A stretch of 62,807 nt of DNA from Methylophilus sp. (GTDB lineage: Bacteria > Pseudomonadota > Gammaproteobacteria > Burkholderiales > Methylophilaceae): contig NZ_SSGF01000028.1 in NCBI RefSeq assembly GCF_008015755.1, forward strand, positions 1 to 62,807, written 5' to 3'. Every line of letters begins with the position of its first letter. The stretch's first letter is position 1. Under the pieces are notes generated by a model. The model was not told where the DNA came from. It ran no database searches and worked only from the letters and a program-made list of their open reading frames with translations. Both the position numbers and the translations under genes were made by a program. Below are positions 39,548 through 47,379 of this stretch, piece after piece.

Positions 39548-42007
39548 TTAGCTGAGATGATCGAGTTTGAAAGGGTCTTGCACTTGCGGCTCAATATCCT
39601 GTGGGTTCAGGTCATAGGACAGATCATCACCGATATCAATATCGATCTCATTTTGACCTTCCCAACGTTCCAGCCACACCGAAAAATCTTTTTCTGGCAT
39701 CGGCTTGCCAATAAAGTAGCCCTGGCCTTCGTTACAACCTAATCTGGCCAACTGATTAAGGACATACTCGTTTTCAATGCCTTCTGCCACCACAATCAGA
39801 CCCATATTGTGCGCCAGGTCTATGGTCGATTTCACAATACTGGCATCGCTGCTGTTTTTGTCCATAAACATAACAAATGAGCGGTCAATTTTAAGTTCTT
39901 GTACTGGCAATTGCCGCAAATAGGCCAGCGAGGAATAGCCCGTGCCAAAATCATCAATCGCCAAGTGCAGGCCCATGGCCGCCAGCTTTTTCACCACGAC
40001 TTCGGCGCGCTCTGGGTCTTGCATCAAACTACCTTCAGTGATTTCCAGCTTTAGCGATTTAGCATCCAGGCCATGCGACGACAGTAAATGACCAATTTGC
40101 TCCGGAAACTCCATATTATTCAGATCGCGCGTGGACAAATTGACCGCCAGCGTGATGTGCAAGCCTTGCTTTTTGAAACCGGCCAGCACCTGACAGGCGC
40201 GACGTAGCATCCAGTTAGTGATATCGCTGATGACACCAGTTTGCTCGGCAAACGGAATAAACTGGTCAGGGAAAATCATGCCTTTTTCAGGATGCACCCA
40301 GCGGATCAGAGCTTCGCCGCCCAAAGCACGACGTGTCGTGACGTCAATCTTAGGCTGGATATACAACAGTAACTGGTCATGCTGAATGGCCTCTTTCAAG
40401 TCGGAAATCAGGGTCAAGGTTTCTGACTGATCGATTTCCAATGCCGTGTTGTAGACAATCCAGGGTGATTTTTTGGCCCGTGATTCCTGCAGAGCAGTTT
40501 CAGCGTGATTGAGCAATGACTCTTCACTGAGTCCGTGATCTGGGTACAAGGAGATCCCAATACCGGTGCGCACATCAATCGCCTGCCCTTGTACGCTCAC
40601 TGGCTGCTCAAACACGTGCTGAATCTTGTCGGCATAGCGTGTGGCTTTAGCCTGATCAGTATGCTGTAATAATACGGCAAATACATCCGCATCCAGACGT
40701 GCCACGATGTCTTGCTCGCTCAGCACATTTTGCTTAAGCACCTGGCCCACATGGCGCAATAAATCATCGCCAAAATCGCGCCCCAAGGTTTGATTAATCG
40801 GTTTAAATCGATGAATATTGATGACAATCACACTCAGTTTTTGCTGGCTTTGCGCATGGGTGGTGATGGCCTGATGTACCCCTTGGTTGAAGGCGAGACG
40901 ATTAGAAAGCCCTGTCAGTTCGTCATTAAACGCCAGCCGCTGGATACGCAAGGAGCGTTGCAACACGGCCTCGCGCATACTGTTAAGCGCTTTGGCCAAA
41001 TGACCGACTTCATCGGTGCTATTGACCTGAATTTCTTTTTCGTAATCCCCAAGAGCAATGTTATCGGTATCTTTGACCAGTGCCGCGATCGGCTCTGTGG
41101 TCTTGCGCGAGACATACCAAATCAGGACGGCAAAAATCAACACCCCTATGAATGTCAGCAACAGCATAACTTTGAACAGCGTGTTCAAATCTTGGGTGAA
41201 AGGCTCCACCGACCCTTGTAACACCACCAAAAAAGCCTCATCTTTGGTTTCATGCAAGGAGCGGATTTTTAAGTGATAGGCTTGGTCATTGAGGTTGACG
41301 CGGTGCAGTGACAGTTTTTGCCGATAAATATCGGCCACGCTTTTTACCAACAAGTTAGACAGCTCAGGGGTTGTCGTGCTGCTGACTAATTGCCAGGCAC
41401 GTTGATCGGTTTTTTGCACAAAGGTGACATCAAGATGCGTCAACTGCTTGATCTGAGTAGCCAGCCGCCCATCCACTGCAAACCCCATCACAATCCAACC
41501 GATGGTTTCTGGGGCTTTTACCGGCACCGTGATCAGCTGGTAAGGCTTACCTTCCACAATATCAAACTTCAATGTGCCACGCTGATTCTCAACAATCGCA
41601 TGCATGGCATCTTCTTTGGCATTTTCCCCAAACAAGGCTTGCTCATTATCTGCGGTGCCTATCACCAGGTCTTCATGGCTGCTGATGAAGTAGGCAATCT
41701 GAGCGTGAATGCGCCCTTGATAGCTTTCCAGCGCAGACGCTATGGTACCGGCATCATTCGTGGCGACCGCCTCCCTAAACGCAAAATCTGCAGCCAGGAC
41801 TTGGGTCGCCTGCTTGAGGCTTTGTGTGTTGTGCTGTAGCAAGCTGACGAAAACGCGCTCACCGACATTAATTTGCTCTTCAGCCAGTTGATTCGCGTGT
41901 TTATCCAAGGCGTATTTGAGCGGAATCAGCCCGGCCAATTGGATCAGCACCACCACCGTTAAAAAGGTAAAAGCAATGCGTGAATGTATATGTTTGAACT
42001 TGATCAT
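39548..42007 (-). CDS. Membrane sensor with dCache-like, HAMP, degenerate GGDEF and EAL domains
   Basis: 819-residue protein. Two membrane helices (about 10-30 and 280-300) enclose a periplasmic sensor of the double-Cache type (IAYFISSHEDLVIGTADNEQ), then HAMP, a GGDEF domain whose active motif is changed to LDADVF (near residue 440), and an intact EAL domain (GGEALIRW near 567; DFGTGYSSLAYLRQLPVQ). It most likely breaks down c-di-GMP in response to a periplasmic signal. It is the last gene downstream of the globin and cupredoxin genes, 11 bp after the cupredoxin stop. Confidence 0.92.
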   Translation of the reverse strand: MIKFKHIHSRIAFTFLTVVVLIQLAGLIPLKYALDKHANQLAEEQINVGERVFVSLLQHNTQSLKQATQVLAADFAFREAVATNDAGTIASALESYQGRIHAQIAYFISSHEDLVIGTADNEQALFGENAKEDAMHAIVENQRGTLKFDIVEGKPYQLITVPVKAPETIGWIVMGFAVDGRLATQIKQLTHLDVTFVQKTDQRAWQLVSSTTTPELSNLLVKSVADIYRQKLSLHRVNLNDQAYHLKIRSLHETKDEAFLVVLQGSVEPFTQDLNTLFKVMLLLTFIGVLIFAVLIWYVSRKTTEPIAALVKDTDNIALGDYEKEIQVNSTDEVGHLAKALNSMREAVLQRSLRIQRLAFNDELTGLSNRLAFNQGVHQAITTHAQSQQKLSVIVINIHRFKPINQTLGRDFGDDLLRHVGQVLKQNVLSEQDIVARLDADVFAVLLQHTDQAKATRYADKIQHVFEQPVSVQGQAIDVRTGIGISLYPDHGLSEESLLNHAETALQESRAKKSPWIVYNTALEIDQSETLTLISDLKEAIQHDQLLLYIQPKIDVTTRRALGGEALIRWVHPEKGMIFPDQFIPFAEQTGVISDITNWMLRRACQVLAGFKKQGLHITLAVNLSTRDLNNMEFPEQIGHLLSSHGLDAKSLKLEITEGSLMQDPERAEVVVKKLAAMGLHLAIDDFGTGYSSLAYLRQLPVQELKIDRSFVMFMDKNSSDASIVKSTIDLAHNMGLIVVAEGIENEYVLNQLARLGCNEGQGYFIGKPMPEKDFSVWLERWEGQNEIDIDIGDDLSYDLNPQDIEPQVQDPFKLDHLS

Positions 42008-42018
42008 GCAGTGTGCGT

Positions 42019-42591
42019 CTAGGGGAGAGTGATCTTGACCTCAGTCGCACCCTCTATGGTAATTTTCTGCTCTACACCAGGTTTAGTCTGGCCAGGCAAC
42101 CAAGCCTGATAATTATAGTGCCCTTCATTTAACTTAAGTACGGCTTTGCCTTTGTCGTCAGTTTTGGCAAAAAATGGTGTATCCACAATATAAATGTACC
42201 CTATCATAGAATCGTGAATGTTGCATCCCAGCGTCACCACGCCCGCTTGGTCAAACAACACCGGATCACTGGGGATCCCGGCATACAGCTTTAACTCAAA
42301 CTTTTTTGCTGGCGAGAACGAATATACGTGGTGCCTGACCGTGTCCTCGTTTGGAAAATTGATCTTGGTCCCGGTTTGGACGATGGTCACCTTGGGATGG
42401 AACATCTTGTTTTTTTGCACAACTTTGCCACCTGCCCCCGCAGGCAACGCGGTTGTCTTGCCATCATAAAAAGCCACCACCGCGTCAGCCACTGGCTTAC
42501 CTGCCGCATCAGTGACAACGGCAGTGACTTCAGCCGCCGCGCAGATGCTGGCAGCACACAGCCCTGTTAAAATCATTAACCATCGCATCAT
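42019..42591 (-). CDS. Periplasmic cupredoxin-like protein
   Basis: 190-residue secreted protein. The signal peptide ends AAA-EV. The cupredoxin core shows a blue-copper ligand set: His in TVRHHVYSFSP and the Cys-His-Met loop GCNIHDSM. An Ig-like or carboxypeptidase-regulatory-like N-terminal segment (VVTDAAGKPVADAVV) precedes it. Related proteins are often called methylamine utilization protein, but no mau genes are present, so that name is not adopted. The ATG at 42591 follows AGGAG by 5 bases. It lies between the globin and the EAL sensor genes. Confidence 0.82.
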   Translation of the reverse strand: MMRWLMILTGLCAASICAAAEVTAVVTDAAGKPVADAVVAFYDGKTTALPAGAGGKVVQKNKMFHPKVTIVQTGTKINFPNEDTVRHHVYSFSPAKKFELKLYAGIPSDPVLFDQAGVVTLGCNIHDSMIGYIYIVDTPFFAKTDDKGKAVLKLNEGHYNYQAWLPGQTKPGVEQKITIEGATEVKITLP

Positions 42592-42599
42592 ATCCACTC

Positions 42600-43022
42600 C
42601 TAATCGGTCACCACGTCCCGTTTCATCGGGGCCAAGATGCGCAGCAATTCATTTTTTTCTTTGGTGCCGACGCCGTTCACATCCATGCGCTCACGCATCA
42701 CGTCGACCATACGTTCAAACTCTGCGGTGGTGATCTTTGCATCCGCATGAGACTTTTTCATGGTATCACCCTCATACACGCAATCGCCACCAGTCTTCAC
42801 GCACAAAAAGTTTGTCAGGCTTTCTTTTAGCGTTTTCATTTTCACCCCTTCAAACGAACGACTGGTTTGCGGGTCCTTGCTGACAATATCCAAGGTTTGA
42901 TTAGAAATTCTACTCAGCATGGGCAGGCCACCAATACGCTGGTACAACGTCGCCTCAGGCTTAGATTGCGCCATACACCCGACCATCATCATCGCAATGA
43001 TCATCATCACGAACACACGCAT
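42600..43022 (-). CDS. Group 1 truncated hemoglobin, predicted lipoprotein
   Basis: 140 residues. The start at 43022, behind GGAGAG, gives a signal peptide ending in the lipobox MVGC, so the globin should be anchored in the envelope. The globin part has the TrHb start TLYQRIGGLPMLSRISNQ, the variable distal region, a proximal-type His in KKSHADAKITTAEFERMVD and an extended middle with CVKTGGDCVYEG containing two Cys. An envelope-anchored truncated globin is unusual, since most are cytoplasmic. Likely ligands are O2 or NO. It is divergent from the DUF3034 gene. Confidence 0.85.
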   Translation of the reverse strand: MRVFVMMIIAMMMVGCMAQSKPEATLYQRIGGLPMLSRISNQTLDIVSKDPQTSRSFEGVKMKTLKESLTNFLCVKTGGDCVYEGDTMKKSHADAKITTAEFERMVDVMRERMDVNGVGTKEKNELLRILAPMKRDVVTD

Positions 43023-43177
43023 ATTACTCTCCACACTTTGGATCAATGCTCTCATATTAACGAGCGCATGCTGGCCACAAAACCACAATAAAGATGTGCT
43101 TCCCTATGCTTTTCTTGCAATGATATTTATCGCGTTAACGACATAATGCAACAATCAACTATCCGGAAATACGCCTT

Positions 43178-44053
43178 ATGCAATCCGCTTATCGATTTTT
43201 TGTGTGCCTAATACATGCCACTTTTTTGTGTACTATCACTGCCGTCCCCGCATACGCAGGTGACCGCCTACTAGCCACTGGCGGCGTCACGCAAATTGAA
43301 GGCGCTGCAGGCGGCGGGCTCATGCCATGGGCGGTCATCAGTGGTTATGGCACCGACAAACAAATTGGCGGCTCGTTGTTTTATACCCACGCGGAAACGC
43401 GCGGTGACTTCAAACTCAACACCACTGGCGTTGCGCTAGGCTTTTACAATCGCGTCGAAGTCAGCGCCAGTCAGGCCAGGTTTGGCCTCGGTGACACCGT
43501 GCCCGGTGAGCAGATTCGCCTGAACACCCTGGGCGTTAAAGTCCGCGTACTAGGGGATGCCGTTTACGAGCAAGACAGCTGGTTGCCGCAAGTTTCCGTC
43601 GGCGCCCAATATAAATACAACGAAGATTTTAATGCCGTGCCCAAGGCACTCGGGGCAGAAAATCGCAGCGGTGTTGACTACTATGTCGCCACCAGCAAAT
43701 TATTTTTAGGCGCCATCAATGGCTATAACCTGTTGCTCAACGCCAACCTGCATGCAACCAAGGCCAATCAGTTTGGCATCTTGGGCTTTGGCGGTGACAA
43801 ACATGATCGATACCGCATTTTGCCAGCGGTGTCTGCGGCGGTGATGTTGTCTGATAACTGGCTGATTGGCACCGAGTATCGCGACAAACCAAATAACCTA
43901 TCGGTCTACAAAGAACAGAGCGCCTACGATATTTTTATGACCTGGTTTCCGCACCGCAACGTGTCGATCACCGGGGCCTATATTGACCTTGGCCGCATTG
44001 CCAACAAAGATAACCAAACCGGCTGGTATCTGTCTGGCCAGCTCAATTATTAA
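43178..44053 (+). CDS. DUF3034 family outer-membrane protein
   Basis: 291 residues. The Sec signal peptide ends AYA-GD, followed by a beta-rich, Gly/Tyr/Asn-rich body with alternating strands (TGGVTQIEGAAGGGLMPWAVISGYGT; YNRVEVSASQARFGLGD) and a C-terminal aromatic end (WYLSGQLNY) as in outer-membrane barrels. It matches the DUF3034 family from memory, whose function is unknown. It is divergent from the globin-cupredoxin-EAL genes across 155 bp, so shared control is plausible. Confidence 0.82.
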   Translation: MQSAYRFFVCLIHATFLCTITAVPAYAGDRLLATGGVTQIEGAAGGGLMPWAVISGYGTDKQIGGSLFYTHAETRGDFKLNTTGVALGFYNRVEVSASQARFGLGDTVPGEQIRLNTLGVKVRVLGDAVYEQDSWLPQVSVGAQYKYNEDFNAVPKALGAENRSGVDYYVATSKLFLGAINGYNLLLNANLHATKANQFGILGFGGDKHDRYRILPAVSAAVMLSDNWLIGTEYRDKPNNLSVYKEQSAYDIFMTWFPHRNVSITGAYIDLGRIANKDNQTGWYLSGQLNY

Positions 44054-44073
44054 GCTCAGTTAGCGAGGTTGGG

Positions 44074-44802
44074 TTAGCGTGATGCCGCCAGGCCACAGTC
44101 CGCTTGCAGCTTTTTATCCAGCTGCTTGAAGTCTGCGCCGTTGCCCGTCGCAAACGCGTAAGGATTGGTTGACAGATAACGGTTGTATCTCACTTGGCGC
44201 GCGCTATACTTTTCTGCCAAACCAGCAACATAACAGTCACAAGCCGCAGGCTGTTTTACGCTCGGCGACTGCTGACAATCGGCAGCTAGCGCTTGCTTGT
44301 CAGCACCGGTCCAGGGTTCGGCATGGCTTTGACCATTGGCGCGGGCTTGCGTCAGCATGGCGTACATCAACTCCACACTGGCGCGCAGTTTGCCCAATGC
44401 TGACGTTTGTAAGGTGTCCTGATGCTTCACTTGCAAACTACCAGCATCGACCGCAAAGTCGGCTTCTAACACCGCTTGCTCAGGAATCTGGTAACCCTGC
44501 GCGGCCAGCATGATTTGCTTGGCAGGGTCAGCCTGCAATAGCGCTTGCGCTTCGGCAATATCGGCTGCAGGTAAACGCAATTGCCAATGTGCTTCGCAGG
44601 CATCTGCTGAGACTGCCGTCATTTGACCTTGAATCAGCTGGTCACTCACGGCATCGGCAAATGCTGGCGGAATCCGTTGCAGCATGTATTGCATTTCTTT
44701 GTCGGCCAAGCCATTCAGCGCCTGCGCATCCAGACAAGCCAGCACCGACTGGCTACAAAACAGTAATCCTAATGTGGTCACGCAGTGCGCGATGTTTGGC
44801 AT
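44074..44802 (-). CDS. Secreted cysteine-containing protein of unknown function
   Basis: 242 residues, not recognised. The start at 44802 (MPNIAH, AAGG upstream) gives a Sec signal peptide (LGLLFCSQSVLA). The mature part is helical and Ala/Gln-rich with several Cys (ACLDA, DACEAHW, ADCQQ, ACDCYVAGLAEKYS, ADCGLA), which may form disulfides in the periplasm. It lacks a CxxCH heme site. It lies just past the pqqA terminator on the same strand but is separated by that terminator. Confidence 0.7.
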   Translation of the reverse strand: MPNIAHCVTTLGLLFCSQSVLACLDAQALNGLADKEMQYMLQRIPPAFADAVSDQLIQGQMTAVSADACEAHWQLRLPAADIAEAQALLQADPAKQIMLAAQGYQIPEQAVLEADFAVDAGSLQVKHQDTLQTSALGKLRASVELMYAMLTQARANGQSHAEPWTGADKQALAADCQQSPSVKQPAACDCYVAGLAEKYSARQVRYNRYLSTNPYAFATGNGADFKQLDKKLQADCGLAASR

Positions 44803-44872
44803 GGTTTGAAGCCTTATGAACAATGTATGCATTGGAGACGACGTGACCATAAAAAGTTTTGCAATGCATGCT

Positions 44873-44903
44873 TTAAATAAAAACGGGCGCCTGAGCGCCC
44901 GTT
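44873..44903 (-). terminator. Intrinsic terminator of pqqA
   Basis: Perfect 9-base GC-rich arms (44895-44903 with 44882-44890) around a four-base loop, followed on the minus strand by TTTTTATTT. It lies 18 bp after the pqqA stop, so pqqA is a single-gene transcript here. Confidence 0.9.
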
Positions 44904-44921
44904 CATGTCGTGAAGAACAAA

Positions 44922-44993
44922 TTATTTGTTCATTACATACATAGTTACTTCGAAGCCGAAACGCATTTCGGTAGCAGCTGGTTTAGTCCACAT
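44922..44993 (-). CDS. pqqA: PQQ precursor peptide PqqA
   Basis: Precursor peptide of the redox cofactor pyrroloquinoline quinone. 23 residues, beginning MWTKPAATEMRFGFE. The Glu and Tyr that are joined to form PQQ are both present in the motif EVTMY. An in-frame ATG two codons upstream (44999) also exists, but AAGGAG would be only two bases from it and is 8 bases from the ATG at 44993, so the shorter start is chosen. No pqqB, C, D or E follows; a strong terminator ends the transcript. PQQ is needed by the methanol dehydrogenases of methylotrophs. Confidence 0.95.
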   Translation of the reverse strand: MWTKPAATEMRFGFEVTMYVMNK

Positions 44994-45048
44994 AGTCATT
45001 TCTCCTTGATCTTAAATTCGTCTTAGCGATTGCTATCAACGTGTGACT

Positions 45049-45077
45049 ATATTAAAACTGCCCACGGCACTTGTCGT
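45049..45077 (-). promoter_or_regulatory. Putative pqqA promoter
   Basis: TAATAT (45049-45054) as -10 and ACGACA (45072-45077) as a weak -35 are separated by 17 bases. They would give a leader of roughly 45 bases before the pqqA ribosome site. A weak -35 fits a promoter that needs an activator. Confidence 0.4.
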
Positions 45078-45096
45078 GATTAAACTACGCAACATG

Positions 45097-45117
45097 CATT
45101 CATGATTTTCATGAGTG
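45097..45117. promoter_or_regulatory. Inverted repeat upstream of the pqqA promoter
   Basis: CATTCATGA and TCATGAGTG (9-base arms, one mismatch) flank TTT, centred about 30 bp upstream of the proposed -35 box. The place fits an activator site. Confidence 0.4.
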
Positions 45118-45133
45118 TGGCCTGAGATTAACG

Positions 45134-47371
45134 TTAAGCAAAGCGAGATTTGATGTGGCGCAAGAGCTTGCGCATGCCTTTGCGACCGACGGTGCGCTTG
45201 AGCCAGACTTTGGCATCATAGACATAAAACGGCCATAAAAACTGCCACTGCAGGCGTCGACCAGTCATGCCTAAATACATTTGCAAGAACTGCTTGCGGC
45301 CATCCCAATGCAATTTATGCAGCGCCCGTGTTAAATCAGACAGGCGTTGCTTGATCATGGTCGCGGTGGGCGTTGCGTGCAGGCGCGCGGTGTCTATCAA
45401 CACAAAATGTAATTGTTCGCCCTGACGCTGGACCAGGATATTACCGCCCGAAAAGTCACGGAAGTAAATGCCTGAGTTATGCATGTGCAAACAAAAGCGG
45501 GCGAAGGCGTGATACAAAGTGTCGGCTGCAATGCCCTCAAACTGGACTTTACCATGTCTAAACGCCAAAAAGGCTTTTGAAATGGCAAAATCATGTGGCA
45601 CAAACGCCGAAATATAAAAATTACGGCGCAAGGTGGTGTCATTAGCATGCTCAATGTAGGCTAGCGGCATCGCAGTGCCAACCCCGCGACGCAGCAGTTC
45701 CATGGCGCCATTCCAGCTACGTTTGGCTTTGCTTGGCTTATGTTTATCTAACCAGGTTTTATGCCAGTACATGCGTACCGGTTTTTTCACGGTGACCTGT
45801 TGCGTCGCATCGCGCGGATCCGGCAGCGACCAGATGGCGTTTCTGGCATGGCGCAAAGCGTCCGCCTTGGCTGGCGGTAGCAAGGTTTCTGGATGCCAGG
45901 CCTGCCACAACTGTTGCGCCTGCTCGGCATTGGCGGCTAATATCATGCCGCGCCAATCGCTCTCTTCAATCGGGAAGTACTGCTGACCCGCGATATGCGC
46001 GTGAATCACGGTGCCGCTCAACACGGGCCGGGGCGTGCGCAAGACAATCTGTTCCGCTTGCGGCCAAACCAGGTACAAAGGCGACTCTGTGAGCATTTGC
46101 TTACCCTGCACCGATTCACCATCGCGGTTAAATAATTGCGCTTGCTGCAAACTATGCGGGGAATAAATCTGGTCCAATATGGCGCATTGGCCGTTCACCG
46201 TCCAGGCAATATGCACTGTTTGGCCATGCTGTTGCAAACGGTGAATTTCGAGGCCATTGCCGGTGCTGACCGGCGCAATGTACTGCGCACCGTTCAGCCA
46301 ATAGCTCACCGTTTTAAACGCAGCAAAACTCGGGTTTTGTTGATAATCGGCCACCATGCCATCGGCTGATTTATAGTAGGCCACGCGTTCCAGCGCTGGA
46401 TAATCAGCATCTTTCAAACCGTCATCAATCAGGCCTTCACGATGACAGACGAATGCGCCCCAATTCGCATGGCGTAACGCTCCCGCCGCGGCGAGCAACG
46501 TGAAATAACGCGTGACATAATCGGCCTGCTTCTGTGCGCCATCAGGAAAGCGGCGCTTGATACGATAAATCGCCCAAAATGCCACCGGTGACACCAGCGT
46601 CGGTACGCCGAAATCCTCGCCGATTTTCTGCAATAACTTGGCTTTTTTAATCAGGTTAAATTTAAGCACCCGCGTCCACTTGTGCTTGAGAATACGGAAA
46701 TCTGCCAGTTCGGGCTCTACCACACGCTCCACAAACAGATTATTGCTATGCACATCTGGCAAGCGGCGCTCTGCACCCAAAGTCTTGAGCAGACTGATGT
46801 TATACACAGGCTCAAAATCCTGGATATTCGGGCCCACCACCAGCACTTGATATTGTCTGGCCAGGTCGTAAGCAATTTGCCAAGCGATCATAAAACCAGG
46901 CATGTCATAACCGGCCCATTTTTTGCGATTGACGGTGTTACCTATCTCCAATGCCGCAATACTTGTGGCATAGCTTTGTAGCAGCTCGCTGATAAACTGC
47001 TTCCAGCTGGCTTGCACCTCGTTGCTGCGCATAGTTCTGGCCGCCTCATAAGGCTGTACCGCATGCAGCGTCAGCGAGAAATCCGCTGCCAGTAACCGGC
47101 GCAAAAAGCGTTCTTGATATGGTCGGGCATCGTCATCGCTGATATCCAGACGCACGCGCTTCACACCCAAGGCCTGCAATTGCGCAAGCACATAGTCATC
47201 GGTGGCCGGGTCAGCATTGCTGGCCACGCATAGACCGGTAAAATCCTCAGGAATCGTATGCGTGATCGCGGGCAAGTGACTGTTCTTCAGCCATAAACCA
47301 CCCTTGGCAAGATATTTCAGGCCATCGATCATGACCTGACGCGTGAGCATCGAAGGTTGTGTCTTCTTCAA
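45134..47371 (-). CDS. Fusion of a glycosidase-like domain and a Kdo/WaaP-like kinase
   Basis: 745 residues. The first 350 or so look like a (beta/alpha)8 glycoside-hydrolase-type domain (LGVKRVRLDISDDDARPYQERF; AALEIGNTVNRKKW with a Glu in the usual acid position; VLVVGPNIQDFEPVYN). A beta-rich middle follows. The last 230 are a lipopolysaccharide-kinase-like fold with YFRDFSGGNILV (catalytic Asp near residue 637 and Asn for metal) and the DFG-like FVLIDTARL. The kinase part resembles WaaP/InaA/KdkA kinases, which phosphorylate sugars of lipid-linked glycans. It lies 8 bp after the LTA-synthase-type gene and ends the operon. Confidence 0.75.
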   Translation of the reverse strand: MKKTQPSMLTRQVMIDGLKYLAKGGLWLKNSHLPAITHTIPEDFTGLCVASNADPATDDYVLAQLQALGVKRVRLDISDDDARPYQERFLRRLLAADFSLTLHAVQPYEAARTMRSNEVQASWKQFISELLQSYATSIAALEIGNTVNRKKWAGYDMPGFMIAWQIAYDLARQYQVLVVGPNIQDFEPVYNISLLKTLGAERRLPDVHSNNLFVERVVEPELADFRILKHKWTRVLKFNLIKKAKLLQKIGEDFGVPTLVSPVAFWAIYRIKRRFPDGAQKQADYVTRYFTLLAAAGALRHANWGAFVCHREGLIDDGLKDADYPALERVAYYKSADGMVADYQQNPSFAAFKTVSYWLNGAQYIAPVSTGNGLEIHRLQQHGQTVHIAWTVNGQCAILDQIYSPHSLQQAQLFNRDGESVQGKQMLTESPLYLVWPQAEQIVLRTPRPVLSGTVIHAHIAGQQYFPIEESDWRGMILAANAEQAQQLWQAWHPETLLPPAKADALRHARNAIWSLPDPRDATQQVTVKKPVRMYWHKTWLDKHKPSKAKRSWNGAMELLRRGVGTAMPLAYIEHANDTTLRRNFYISAFVPHDFAISKAFLAFRHGKVQFEGIAADTLYHAFARFCLHMHNSGIYFRDFSGGNILVQRQGEQLHFVLIDTARLHATPTATMIKQRLSDLTRALHKLHWDGRKQFLQMYLGMTGRRLQWQFLWPFYVYDAKVWLKRTVGRKGMRKLLRHIKSRFA

Positions 47372-47379
47372 AACGAGTT

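Noticed and set aside
42019..42591. Methylamine utilization protein as a function for the cupredoxin
   Set aside because: The name is carried by family annotation, but no methylamine dehydrogenase genes are nearby. Only the cupredoxin fold is supported.
44994..44999. Upstream ATG of pqqA (25-residue version)
   Set aside because: The AAGGAG site would be two bases from it, too close for initiation; the ATG at 44993 has correct spacing.
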